Positions 49,174 to 57,886 of a DNA stretch of 64,000 bases are shown here, in pieces. The position numbers were made by a program, and so were the translations under genes. The stretch is from Myxococcales bacterium (lineage in GTDB: Bacteria > Myxococcota_A > Polyangia > Nannocystales > Nannocystaceae), in the NCBI GenBank assembly GCA_020633295.1, contig JACKDW010000029.1:1-64000 (forward strand). The letters run 5' to 3'. A model generated the notes under the pieces. That model did no database searches and was not told the origin of the DNA. It saw nothing but the letters and a program-made list of their open reading frames with translations. Every line of letters begins with the position of its first letter. Within the stretch, counting starts at the first letter, position 1.

Positions 49174-50358
49174 CTACTCGTCGATGACCGCGAGGAACAG
49201 GTCCTCGATCGCCGCGTGCCCGGTCGGGTTCGGGTGGATGCACGTCAGGTCGAACCAGTTCTCCGAGCCCGGGCCGCGGTAGCACGGCGCCGCGGGGTCG
49301 TCCGCCTTGTAGCCGTGACCGCAGAAGTGCTCGAACATGAAGATCACGTCCGTGCCCGTCTCGCCGGCGATCGAGACGAACTGCTCGTTCGCGTGGACCG
49401 CGATCTCGTTCATCGCGTCCGGGTCCTCCCACGGCATGTCGAAGCCCGCCGACGCGGCGGCCGGGCACGCGGTCAGCTCGCCGGTCCCGTCCGTGAACTC
49501 GTAGACGTTGGCGAACACGACGTAGACCCCGTTCGGGAATTGCTGCGGATCCGAGAGCCACTCGATCGTCTCGCGCATGTAGTCGATGAACAGCTCGACG
49601 TCCTCCCACAGCATGTCGAGCGGGACGCCCTCGATGCCGTCCTGGATGATCGCCGAGAGGTCGTTGCCGCCGATCGTCATGACGACCAGCGTCTTGAGCG
49701 CGCGCTTGTCCTCGGGGAAGCAGTTCGCGACCTGCTCGCTCGCCGGCACCACGTCGTCAGTCCGCGCGCCCCACTTCGCGCAGCTGGCGAACGCGCCCGA
49801 CTCCTGCTGCGCCGACATGCCGTCGCCGAGGTCGAGGTACTGCCACTGGATGCTCGGCGGCTGCAGGCCGAAGCGCGCCGCGAGGCTGTTGGCCAGGCGC
49901 GTGCGGTAGAAGTCGGTGTACTCGGTCGGCGGCGAGCCGACCGTGACGGAGTCGCCGAGGAACACCACGCGCTCGACGCCCTCGATCTCCTGGTGGTTGG
50001 TGCCCTTGCAGTGGCTGCCGAGCTTGAGCTCGAACTGGTCGTAGTCGGGCCCGACCGCGTCCGCGCCGTTCTCGTACATCTGCTCGAAGCACCAGGCCGC
50101 CGACTCGGGGCCCGGCGGGTCGCCGGTCTCCGACTCGCCGACGCCCGTGCTCCCGTCGCTGGTCCCGGCCGTCGCCTGGCCCGAGCTCGACGCCGCGGTG
50201 GACGACGACGCCGACGCCGACGTGGACATGTCCGAAGAACCAGTTGTGCTCTCCGCGTCGCTCGTCCCGCCGCCGCTGTCGCCGCAGCCCAGCGCCAGCG
50301 CCAGCGTCAGCGAGCCGAGGTGCCAGGGGGTCACGCGGGGGCGAGCGGCCGTGTCCAT
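49174..50358 (-). CDS. SGNH/GDSL-type esterase lipoprotein
   Basis: 394 residues. Signal peptide with lipobox L-A-L-G-C near 25, then a Ser/Thr/Ala/Gly linker to ~90. The catalytic blocks are present: FLGDSVTVGSPP (Ser), TIGGNDLS (Asn of block III) and HPNPTGHAAI (His; the preceding Asp-Leu-Thr-Cys-Ile brings the Asp). The D-x-x-H pair is at least partly altered (D-L-T-C-I-H). It probably hydrolyses an ester at the cell surface. ATG 50358 is 6 bases after TACTGA. Confidence 0.85.
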   Translation of the reverse strand: MDTAARPRVTPWHLGSLTLALALGCGDSGGGTSDAESTTGSSDMSTSASASSSTAASSSGQATAGTSDGSTGVGESETGDPPGPESAAWCFEQMYENGADAVGPDYDQFELKLGSHCKGTNHQEIEGVERVVFLGDSVTVGSPPTEYTDFYRTRLANSLAARFGLQPPSIQWQYLDLGDGMSAQQESGAFASCAKWGARTDDVVPASEQVANCFPEDKRALKTLVVMTIGGNDLSAIIQDGIEGVPLDMLWEDVELFIDYMRETIEWLSDPQQFPNGVYVVFANVYEFTDGTGELTACPAAASAGFDMPWEDPDAMNEIAVHANEQFVSIAGETGTDVIFMFEHFCGHGYKADDPAAPCYRGPGSENWFDLTCIHPNPTGHAAIEDLFLAVIDE

Positions 50359-50506
50359 ATCCGCTCAGTACCACGAGCGACCGCGCCGCGGGGACCTGCC
50401 CTGCGGCCGCCCGTCCGCGAACGCTGACGACGCGGGGAACCTGCGAGCCGCGCGTCGGCGCTCGAGTCGATCCCCTGGCGCCGCGCGAGCGCCCGCGTCA
50501 CGCCGG

Positions 50507-51268
50507 CTACAGCCCCCAGCCGCCGCTCACGTGGAGGTTCGCGCCCGTCACGTAGCGCGCCTCGTCCGAGAGCAGGAAGCGCGCCGCCGCGACCGCGTCC
50601 TCGACCGCGCCGACGTAGCCCGCGGGGATGCGCTTCTTCATCTTCTTGAGCTCGGCCTCCGGCGCGCTCTTCGAGTCGATGAAGCCGGGCGAGATGCAGT
50701 TGACCGTGATCCCGTGGGGCGCGAGCTCCTTGGCGAGCGCTCGCGAGAGGCTCAGCACGCCGCTCTTGGCGATGAAGTGCGCCGTGACGGCCGTGTTCGC
50801 CGCGACGTGATCGGCGCTCGCCATCGAGAAGCTCAAGATCCGCCCCCAGCCCCGCGCGATCATCCCGGGGCTGGCGAACTTCGCGGTGAAGAACACCGGG
50901 TCGAGGTTGTTGGCGAACATCGAGCGCCAGCCGTCCACGCTCTCCTCGAGCAGCTTGGCGCGGTGGTACGGGCCCGCCGCGTTGATCACCGCGTCGATCC
51001 GCCCCCACTCGTCCTCGACGAAGCGACACAGCCCGCGCGCGGCGTTCGGGTCCGAGACGTCGCAGCGCTCGGCCAGGCCCTCGCCGCCGCGCGCGACGAA
51101 GTCCAAGACGGCCGCGCGCGCGTCGTCCTCGCTCGCGCGGTAGCAGATCGCGACGCGCCAGCCGGCGCTCGCCAGCTCCGCCCCGATCGCGCGCCCGATC
51201 CCCCGCGCGCCCCCGGTGATCAGCGCGACCCGACGCGCTCGCCGCTCTCCCTCGCTCGACGCCTGCAT
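50507..51268 (-). CDS. SDR-family oxidoreductase with His at the catalytic Tyr position
   Basis: 253 residues, FabG-like length. TGGARGIGRA is the NAD(P)-binding glycine motif; CDVSDP and NAAGPYH (NNAG-like) follow. The catalytic region reads F-S-M-A-S with AHFIAKSGV where a Y-x-x-x-K is expected: Lys is kept, but the Tyr is His. VNCISPGFIDSKSAP is the usual C-terminal end of the cofactor site. The Tyr loss makes a normal dehydrogenase mechanism doubtful; a structural or altered role is possible. Located between the SGNH and ligase genes. Confidence 0.85.
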   Translation of the reverse strand: MQASSEGERRARRVALITGGARGIGRAIGAELASAGWRVAICYRASEDDARAAVLDFVARGGEGLAERCDVSDPNAARGLCRFVEDEWGRIDAVINAAGPYHRAKLLEESVDGWRSMFANNLDPVFFTAKFASPGMIARGWGRILSFSMASADHVAANTAVTAHFIAKSGVLSLSRALAKELAPHGITVNCISPGFIDSKSAPEAELKKMKKRIPAGYVGAVEDAVAAARFLLSDEARYVTGANLHVSGGWGL

Positions 51269-51379
51269 GCCGCTCTCCCCCGCGCGGGCCGCCGGGCGGC
51301 CTCGTCAGCGCGTCCCGCCATTGTACGCCCGCGCCGTCGCCCGCGACGCCGCGCTCGACGAGCGCGCCCGACCCGACGC

Positions 51380-51432
51380 TCGGGGTCGAGCGCGAGAACG
51401 CGAGAACGCGAGAACACGAGAACACGAGAGCG
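51380..51432 (+). repeat. Short tandem repeat (gagaacgc / gagaacac)
   Basis: About five imperfect 8-base units (gcgagaac, cacgagaac) in the gap after the ligase gene. Noncoding. Confidence 0.6.
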
Positions 51433-51448
51433 CGTTCGTCCGCGCGCG

Positions 51449-51497
51449 CTTCGTCGTTCGAGGATCCCCGAACGACGAAGGGCCGCGAACGCGGCCC
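51449..51497 (-). terminator. Two stacked hairpins after the acyl-CoA ligase gene
   Basis: CTTCGTCGTTCG / CGAACGACGAAG (12-bp stem, 8-base loop) and, nearer the gene, GGGCCGC-GAAC-GCGGCCC (7-bp stem, 4-base loop). They lie 23 bases downstream of the stop on the minus strand. The T tract is weak, so the role is probable, not certain. Confidence 0.5.
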
Positions 51498-51519
51498 CGT
51501 CGCGATCACGCGCGCGCGA

Positions 51520-53292
51520 TCAGTTGGCGTAGAACGACTCGATCTCGCGCTCGTACTTCGTGTTCACGATCTTGCGCTTCACCTTCATGGTCGGCGTCAG
51601 CTCCCCGCCCTCGATCGTCAGGTCGTTGGGCAGGATCTTGATCTTCTTGATCGTCTGCACGCGCGCGAGCTGCTTGTTGAGCGCGTCGACCTGACCCATC
51701 ACGTGACGGTGCACGGCCTCGCTGTCGGCGGCCGCGGCGAGGCTCTCGACCTTCTCGCCGACCGCGGCCGAGAGCGCCGCGAGCTTGGTCTCGTCGATGG
51801 TGACCAGCGCCGAGAGGTGCTTGCGACGGTCGCCCACGACCACGACCTGGCTTACGACGTCGATGCCCTTGAGCATGCCCTCGATCAGCTGGGGCGCGAT
51901 GTTCTCGCCGCCCGCGGTGATGATCAGGTCCTTCTTGCGGTCCGTGATCTTCAGGAAGTTATCCGAGTCGAGCTCGCCGATGTCGCCCGAGTGCAGCCAG
52001 CCCTCGGGGTCGATGGTCTCGGCCGTGACCTCGGGGTTCTTGTAGTAGCCCATGCAGACGTGGCGCCCGCGCATGCAGATCTCGCCGTCGTCGGCGATCT
52101 TGACCTCGGCGCCGGGCAGCACCCAGCCGACCGAGCCGGTGCGGTACTTGTGCGGCATCGAGATCGTCGCCGGGCCGGTGCACTCGGACATGCCGTAGAC
52201 CTCCATGATCGGGATCCCCAGGCTCAGGAAGAACTCGAGCGTGCTCTTCGAGATCGGCGCGGCGGAGGTGATCTGGATGCGGCAGCGGTCGAGGCCGAGG
52301 CGCTCGCGGACCTTGCTGAACACGAGCTTCTCGGCCAAACCGAAGAGCAGCGGCTTGCTCTGCCCGCGCTGGTCGGCGTAGCCGCCCGCGAGCCCCTGCT
52401 TGCGCGCCCACGCGGCGATCTGCTTCTTCAGCCAGGGGTTCTGTGAGCCGGCGGCGACCATCTTCGCCTGGATCTTCTCCCACACGCGCGGGACGCCGAG
52501 GAAGATCGTCGGGCGGATCTCGCGGAGGTTGTCCCCGAGCAGGTCGAGGCTCTCGGCGAAGGCCGTGCACGCGCCCACGAGCATGGGCCCGTGCAGACTG
52601 ACGACCTGCTCGGCGATGTGCGACAGCGGCAGGTAGCTGATGAACTGATCGGTCTCCTGGCCGCCGAGCGCGGTGTAGGCCGCCTGCGACGTCCAGGTGA
52701 TGTTGTCGTGCGAGATCATCACCGCCTTCGGGTTGCCGGTCGTCCCCGAGGTGTAGATGAGCGTGCAGCAGTCGTCGGGCGACTGCGCGGCGATGCGCGC
52801 CTCGAGCTCGGACTCGGGCAGCTCGGCGCCGATCTTGAGCAGCTCATCCCAGCTGTACACGCCGTCGTCGGCGTCGCTGCCGTTGATCATGACGATCGCC
52901 TTGAGCTTCGGCAGCTGGTCGCGCACGGCGATGAACTTCGCCAGCTGCGTCGCGTCCTCGACGACCGCGATCGCCGAGTCGGAGTGCTCCGCGATGTACT
53001 GGCACTGGTCCGGCGAGTTCGTCGTATAGATGCCCGCCGGGAACCCGCCCGCGTAGATCGCCGCGACGTCGGCGATCATCCACTCGGGGCAGTTAAAACC
53101 GATAATGGAGACGCCCTGCCCGGCCTCGAGCCCGAGCTTCATAAACCCGCGCGCGGCCAGCCGCACGGCGTCTCGATATTCACTCCACGTGGTGGTCTGC
53201 CAGCTCCCACCTCGCTTGACCTTGAGCGCGGGCGCGCTCGTGCGCTTCGCCGCGGTCTCCTCAAACACCTCCATCACGGTTCGCTTGATCAT
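51520..53292 (-). CDS. Long-chain acyl-CoA synthetase (AMP-forming)
   Basis: 590 residues, FadD15/ACSL-like. The AMP-binding motif TLIYTSGTTGNPKAVMISH, A5-like VYGMSECTGPATI, GWLHSGDIGELD and the C-terminal KITDRKKDLIITAGGENIAP are all intact, with a catalytic Lys in the final PTMKVKRK. It activates fatty acids to acyl-CoA. GGAGGATCCGGAG lies upstream of ATG 53292. Probably cytoplasmic or membrane-associated; no operon partners. Confidence 0.93.
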   Translation of the reverse strand: MIKRTVMEVFEETAAKRTSAPALKVKRGGSWQTTTWSEYRDAVRLAARGFMKLGLEAGQGVSIIGFNCPEWMIADVAAIYAGGFPAGIYTTNSPDQCQYIAEHSDSAIAVVEDATQLAKFIAVRDQLPKLKAIVMINGSDADDGVYSWDELLKIGAELPESELEARIAAQSPDDCCTLIYTSGTTGNPKAVMISHDNITWTSQAAYTALGGQETDQFISYLPLSHIAEQVVSLHGPMLVGACTAFAESLDLLGDNLREIRPTIFLGVPRVWEKIQAKMVAAGSQNPWLKKQIAAWARKQGLAGGYADQRGQSKPLLFGLAEKLVFSKVRERLGLDRCRIQITSAAPISKSTLEFFLSLGIPIMEVYGMSECTGPATISMPHKYRTGSVGWVLPGAEVKIADDGEICMRGRHVCMGYYKNPEVTAETIDPEGWLHSGDIGELDSDNFLKITDRKKDLIITAGGENIAPQLIEGMLKGIDVVSQVVVVGDRRKHLSALVTIDETKLAALSAAVGEKVESLAAAADSEAVHRHVMGQVDALNKQLARVQTIKKIKILPNDLTIEGGELTPTMKVKRKIVNTKYEREIESFYAN

Positions 53293-53460
53293 GAACTCCG
53301 GATCCTCCTGCGCCGCGCGCCTGCGTCACGTCTGAGCGCGCGCGGCGTCGCCTGTACGCGATTGAAGGTCGGACTCTATCACCGGTCGCCGGACAGGGCA
53401 TTGACGATTCAGCGCGCGTCCGCGCGTGATTCCGCGCGACGGCGCGCCGTCGCGGCGTCG

Positions 53461-53841
53461 TCAGCCCTCGCGCACGATCGCGGTGCAGTCGGCGGTGACG
53501 CGCACGTTCTGTTTGCCCTGCGTCGGCTGATAGCTGGCGACGGCCTCGCCGTGATCGTCGATCAGCCACAGCGTCTCGTTCGTGCCGGTGATCGTCTCGC
53601 GCATGTTCTTGAACAAGAAAACGGTGTTCGCCTCGTCCTTCGGATCGTTCTTGCGGATCCGCATCTGCGCGTTGCAGGCGTTGAAGATCGAGACGTGGAA
53701 CGAGGTCGTGTTGCTCGGCCCCGGCGGCTGGGTCTGCTGCCCCTGCTGATCGCAGGCCGCCAGGCTCGTGATCAGCGTCAGCGCCAGCAGCAGCGGCGCG
53801 CGCCGGGGGAGGATGTTCTCGCTTCGTGTCGCGCGTCGCAT
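53461..53841 (-). CDS. Small putative lipoprotein
   Basis: 126 residues from ATG 53841, which follows CGAGGTG. Signal peptide ITSLAAC lipobox at ~30, a Gln/Pro/Ser linker, then a beta-rich ~85-residue domain (FHVSIFNACNAQMRIR, NETLWLIDDHGEAVASY). Two cysteines in the domain could form a disulfide. No family recognised. Starts 90 bases from the end of the next upstream minus-strand gene. Confidence 0.75.
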   Translation of the reverse strand: MRRATRSENILPRRAPLLLALTLITSLAACDQQGQQTQPPGPSNTTSFHVSIFNACNAQMRIRKNDPKDEANTVFLFKNMRETITGTNETLWLIDDHGEAVASYQPTQGKQNVRVTADCTAIVREG

Positions 53842-53931
53842 GGGCAGCACCTCGAGCCGCAGGGTATCACGCCCCGGGACGCGGCAGGCGCCGCCGCGCC
53901 GACGATTGAAACAGGTCTGTATAGACATGTC

Positions 53932-54324
53932 CTATTCACCTGGCGCGCTCGGGACCACGAGCGGTCCGCCCTGGACGCCGCCGTAGCTGCCCGCCCCCTG
54001 CCCGCGGTAGTAGCAGTGGACGGACCGACCGGTGCGCAGCAGCCCGAGCAGCGGCTCCAGCGCCTCGATCGGGTAGTGCAGGTAGATGCAGCCGTCGCGC
54101 AGCGACGGCTGGCCGCTCGTCGCCTGGTAGGGGTGGAAGTACAGGACCGCGTGGATCCGCCCGGCCGGGTTGCACTTCTCGTTGTCGAACAGCAGCACGG
54201 TCGGGAACCGCCCCAGCGCGGGGTCGGTGTGCAGCGGCGCCGAGATCATGTTGATGAAGTAGCCCTTGACCTCGAACTGCTGCGAGAGGTGCAGCTCCTG
54301 TGGGATTCGGTATTCCTCTGTCAT
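53932..54324 (-). CDS. Protein of unknown function
   Basis: 130 residues from ATG 54324. No signal peptide. The centre reads as an alpha/beta soluble domain (RFPTVLLFDNEKCNPAGRIH, AVLYFHPYQATSG, CIYLHYPIEALEPLL), ending in a Tyr/Gly-rich tail. It may bind a small ligand, but I recognise no family. The frame extends upstream, but only into Arg-rich low-complexity sequence. A one-mismatch copy of the palindrome motif lies at its 3' end (53914-53927). Confidence 0.65.
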   Translation of the reverse strand: MTEEYRIPQELHLSQQFEVKGYFINMISAPLHTDPALGRFPTVLLFDNEKCNPAGRIHAVLYFHPYQATSGQPSLRDGCIYLHYPIEALEPLLGLLRTGRSVHCYYRGQGAGSYGGVQGGPLVVPSAPGE

Positions 54325-54532
54325 TCCGTGTCGTCCTCGACGGGGCGTGTCAGCGCGCGGGCTCGCGGCGCGAGCTCGCTCGATCGCCTGCGCCAGTGTC
54401 TCGCCTGCGCGCGCGCTCGCCAAGCGTACGCGAGCGCGCGCCGACGCCCCGCGGACATCCGATCGCCTTCGTTGTAGCCTCCCGGTGCACGCGCGGGCGC
54501 GGTGATCCACGCGCCCGCGCCCCCGTCCACGC

Positions 54533-55918
54533 ATGCCTCGCACGTCCCAGAGCCCCCCGCGACGCGAGCACGCGATCGTGATCGGAGGAGGCGTCGCCGG
54601 GCTGCTGCACGCGCACGTCCTCAGCCGGCACTTCGATCGCGTCACGCTGCTCGAGCGCGATCAGGTCCAGGAGCGCCCGAGCCCCCGCGCCGGCGCCCCG
54701 CAAGGTCACCACATCCACGTCCTGCTCACGCTCGGCTACCGGCTGCTGACGCGCCAGTTCCCGGAGTTCGACGCGCTGCTCGAGCAGCACGGCGCGCCGC
54801 GCTTCGACTGGATCCGCGACACTCGCTGGTACCTCGCCGGCGGCTGGATCCAGCGGGGCGAGTCGGGCTTCATCTCCCGCCTCGCCAGCCGACCGCTGTT
54901 CGAGTGGGCGATCCGCGAGTGCGTCGCGTCGCGCGGGCGCGTCGAGATGCGCTCGGGCGTCGCGGTCACGGGCCTCCGCGCCGATCCCAACGGACGCGTG
55001 CGCGGGGTCGAGGCCCGCCCGCACGGCGCCCCGCCCCACGAGCCCCTCGACGAGCGGGCGCTCGCGGCCGACCTCGTCGTCGACGCCAGCGGCCGCGGCT
55101 CCAAGATCGAGGACTGGCTCGCCGCGCTCGGGCTCCCGTGCGCGCCGACGGTCGAGGTCAACGCCCACCTCGGCTACGCGACGCGCATCTACAAGCGCCC
55201 GCCCGACGACGGCCGCGACTGGACCGTCCTGTACATCACCGGCTCCCCGCCCGGCCTGCCCCGCGCCGGCGCGATCAGCCCGATCGAGGGCGACCGCTGG
55301 ATCGCGACGCTCGTCGGCTACAACCGCGACTACCCGCCCACCGACGAGGCCGGCTTCCTCGAGTTCGCGCGCGGGCTCGCCGTCCCGGACATCTTCCACG
55401 CGCTGCAAGGCGCCGAGCCGCTCGGGCCGATCCGCGGTTATCGACGCACGGGCAACCGCCTGCGCCGCTTCGAAGCGCTGCCGCGCTGGCCTGGCGGCCT
55501 GATGTGCACCGGCGACGCCGCCTGCACCCTCAACCCGGTGTACGGCCAGGGCATGACCAACGCGGCGCGCGCGGCCGCGACGCTCGACGCCTTCCTCGCC
55601 GACCCTCGGCACCGCCGCCGCGCGCTCGACGGCCCGACCTGCGCGGCGTTCCAGAAGCAGCTCGCGCGCAGCAACCAAGCCGCGTTCGCGCTCGCCACGG
55701 CCGACGACTTCCGCTGGCCCGACACCGAGGGCACGCCGCCCCGCGGGATCGGGCTCGCGCACCGCTACATGGACCGCGTGTTCAAGGGGACCCACCGCGA
55801 CTTCGAGGTCACGCGCCGGCTGTTCGCGGTGGTCCACTTCCTCAGCCAGCCAACCGCGCTGCTCCACCCCCGCGTGCTGCGAGGTGGTCGGCGCGGCGCT
55901 CCTCCGCAGCCCGGCTGA
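54533..55918 (+). CDS. FAD-dependent monooxygenase-like protein
   Basis: 461 residues. HAIVIGGGVAGLLHAHVL is the FAD GxGxxG motif near residue 15; AADLVVDASGRGSK and CTGDAACTLNPVYGQGMTNA supply the second and GD flavin motifs. The family covers FAD hydroxylases and halogenases; the tryptophan-halogenase WxWxIP motif is absent. A redox reaction on an unknown metabolite is expected. No obvious biosynthetic neighbours. The end of the gene abuts the decayed hydrolase. Confidence 0.82.
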   Translation: MPRTSQSPPRREHAIVIGGGVAGLLHAHVLSRHFDRVTLLERDQVQERPSPRAGAPQGHHIHVLLTLGYRLLTRQFPEFDALLEQHGAPRFDWIRDTRWYLAGGWIQRGESGFISRLASRPLFEWAIRECVASRGRVEMRSGVAVTGLRADPNGRVRGVEARPHGAPPHEPLDERALAADLVVDASGRGSKIEDWLAALGLPCAPTVEVNAHLGYATRIYKRPPDDGRDWTVLYITGSPPGLPRAGAISPIEGDRWIATLVGYNRDYPPTDEAGFLEFARGLAVPDIFHALQGAEPLGPIRGYRRTGNRLRRFEALPRWPGGLMCTGDAACTLNPVYGQGMTNAARAAATLDAFLADPRHRRRALDGPTCAAFQKQLARSNQAAFALATADDFRWPDTEGTPPRGIGLAHRYMDRVFKGTHRDFEVTRRLFAVVHFLSQPTALLHPRVLRGGRRGAPPQPG

Positions 55919-56194
55919 TCACGCTCGCAGCAGCTCCGGCGCCGGTCGTTCCGCGACGCGCCTGCTCGTCGCGCGGCCTCTCGAGTCCGACGCGCGCGTC
56001 ACCGCGAGCCCGCGCGCGCGAGACCGCGACGCACGGTCGCCGCGATCCGATCGGCGATGCCCCCAGAGCGCGGGCGGGAGGTTGTGGCCCATGCCCTCGA
56101 GCTCCAGGAGCTCCGCCCCCGGGATCGCGGCGGCGGTCGCCCGCCCGCCGCTCGGATCACACATCGTGTCCGAGCCCGTCGTTCGAGACTAGCG
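55919..56194 (-). pseudogene. 5'-truncated alpha/beta hydrolase remnant
   Basis: On the minus strand, T-G-S-D-T-M-C-D-P then GGRATAAAIPGAELL and EGMGHNLPP match the C-terminal end of alpha/beta hydrolases, with the catalytic His in GMGH. An in-frame TAG lies just upstream, and no nucleophile elbow (G-x-S-x-G) is found. The remaining ~50 residues are Arg-rich. It is a decayed gene, or an edge from an ancient deletion beside the retron. Confidence 0.6.
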
Positions 56195-56232
56195 AGCTCG
56201 GCGCGAGGTCGAAGCGAGGTCGCGCGCGCGCG

Positions 56233-57804
56233 CTACCAGAGCTTCCACTTCTTCTTCTTCTTGCCCGGCGGCGGCGTCGGGTCCGGATCACGGTCCGGCG
56301 TGGGCACGCTCGCGGTCGTGTCGCGCGCTGGCGAGCTCGGGGCCGTCGACGCTGCGGTCGGCGGCGCCGCGCGTCGCTTCGGCGCGGCGGGCTGGTACCC
56401 GTGGGCGCGATGCACCGCGCGCACCCGCGAGATGAGCGGGCGACCGCGCTGCGGATCGACCATGGCCACGAAGCTCGCGTAGCCGAGCAGCGCCGCCATC
56501 AGGTCCTTGCTCTCGCCCCAGCGCTTGCCCTCGGGGCCGTCGCGCTCGACCTGGAACAGCGTCGCCCGGAAGCGCCGCAGCGTCTTGCGATCGACCGAGA
56601 GCTTGTCGTTGATGACGATGCCCGTGACCTCGAGCCGACGGCCGCGACGCATGACGCGGGTCTTCTCGGGGTGCACCTCGAAGCCCTCGTGCGTGACGAT
56701 GTCCGCGACGCCGCGCAGCAGCCGGCCGACCTCGCTCGAGCGCGTCGAGACCATGCCGCGGGCGGAGAACGTCAGGTCGTCGGCGTAGCGCGTGTACTGG
56801 TAGCCGTGCTTGCGCGCGAGGCCCTGCAGCCGGCGGTCGAGGCGACGGCACAGCAGGTTCGTGATCGCCGGGCTCGCGGGTGACCCTTGGGGCAGATGCC
56901 GGGGGCCCTGCGCCGCGTAGTAGCTGTTGCCGTCGAGCTCGAGCTCGGCGACCTCGGGCTCCGTGGACAGCAGCGCGAGCACGGTCGCGACCGACTCGCT
57001 GTAGCCCAGGCTGACGAACAGCCCCTTCACGCGCTCGTAGGTGACGGTCGGGAAGAAGTCCTTGAGGTCGAGGTTGATGACGACGTCGGCGCCGACGTGG
57101 GGGACCGCGTTCGTCACGATCGAGCGGCGCTCGAGGAAGCCGTGGGCGGCCTCGTGCACCGGCACCCGCTCGAGGATGTTCTCGAGGATCCAGCGCTGCG
57201 CCGCCTTGAGCCGGGGCATCGGCGCCGAGATCAGACGTCGCCCGCCGGTCTTCTTGGGGATCGAGAAGCGCCGGTAGTGGCTAATTCGCGAGACGCGGCG
57301 CGAGTAGGCGAGGAAGCGCAGCGCGCCGACCGTGATGCCCATCGACGCGGCCACGGCCTCGGGTCCGGCGAGCACCGGCAGCCCGCCGCCGACGAGCCGG
57401 GCCTGGTCCGTCTTGCGCTCGAGCAGGCCGCCCGAGACCCCGTCACCGAGGTAGAGGACCTCTCGCTCCTTGCGCTGGCGCCACAGCTCGGCTTTCTGCT
57501 GGCGCTCGCGCTCACGCCGCTCCTTGGTCTCCTGCCGCTTTCGCCGCGACTCGGCGAGCCGCTGCTTGCGCTGGTCGGAGATCAGCTGCTGCTCGTTGTA
57601 CAGCCGGCTGACCTTCGTGCGCAGATCGTTGAGCTTGCGCTGCAGCTCCCCGCGTCGGCGGATCTCGTCCCCAGGATCTCCCGGCTGGCCGCTCGCGGCG
57701 GGCCAAAAGCCCAGCCGCACCATCTCCTCGAGGATGACCTCGTCCTTCGACGAGTTGCGGATGCGCTCGTAGAGTTCCTCGCGTGTGGACGGCTGACGGC
57801 TCAT
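56233..57804 (-). CDS. Retron-type reverse transcriptase
   Basis: 523 residues from ATG 57804. Residues ~50-115 are a charged, coiled-coil-like N-terminal extension. The RT core has KKTGGRRLI, NAVPH (232-236; the NAxxH of retron RTs), LDLKDFF (245-251), QGSPASP (306-312), YADD (340-343) and VTG (393-395), the retron-specific thumb motif. The tail is Pro/Thr-rich and ends in a Lys run. It copies part of the upstream msr-msd RNA into branched msDNA. The structured RNA ends 82 bases upstream, with a hairpin at 57844-57869 between them. The frame is open to 57891, but a start there would enter the a2 repeat. Confidence 0.95.
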   Translation of the reverse strand: MSRQPSTREELYERIRNSSKDEVILEEMVRLGFWPAASGQPGDPGDEIRRRGELQRKLNDLRTKVSRLYNEQQLISDQRKQRLAESRRKRQETKERRERERQQKAELWRQRKEREVLYLGDGVSGGLLERKTDQARLVGGGLPVLAGPEAVAASMGITVGALRFLAYSRRVSRISHYRRFSIPKKTGGRRLISAPMPRLKAAQRWILENILERVPVHEAAHGFLERRSIVTNAVPHVGADVVINLDLKDFFPTVTYERVKGLFVSLGYSESVATVLALLSTEPEVAELELDGNSYYAAQGPRHLPQGSPASPAITNLLCRRLDRRLQGLARKHGYQYTRYADDLTFSARGMVSTRSSEVGRLLRGVADIVTHEGFEVHPEKTRVMRRGRRLEVTGIVINDKLSVDRKTLRRFRATLFQVERDGPEGKRWGESKDLMAALLGYASFVAMVDPQRGRPLISRVRAVHRAHGYQPAAPKRRAAPPTAASTAPSSPARDTTASVPTPDRDPDPTPPPGKKKKKWKLW

Positions 57805-57843
57805 GGGCTCGGGTCTGTGGGGTCGCGCGTTGGGTCGCCGCGC

Positions 57844-57869
57844 CCTGGATGTCTTGAGAGACATCCAGG
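57844..57869 (-). promoter_or_regulatory. Perfect 11-bp hairpin between retron RNA and RT gene
   Basis: CCTGGATGTCT / AGACATCCAGG with a 4-base loop; its core is an exact TGTCT-N4-AGACA site. It lies 40 bases upstream of the RT start codon. It may attenuate or process the transcript, or bind a regulator. Confidence 0.55.
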
Positions 57870-57886
57870 CGCGGGCGGGAAAAGGT

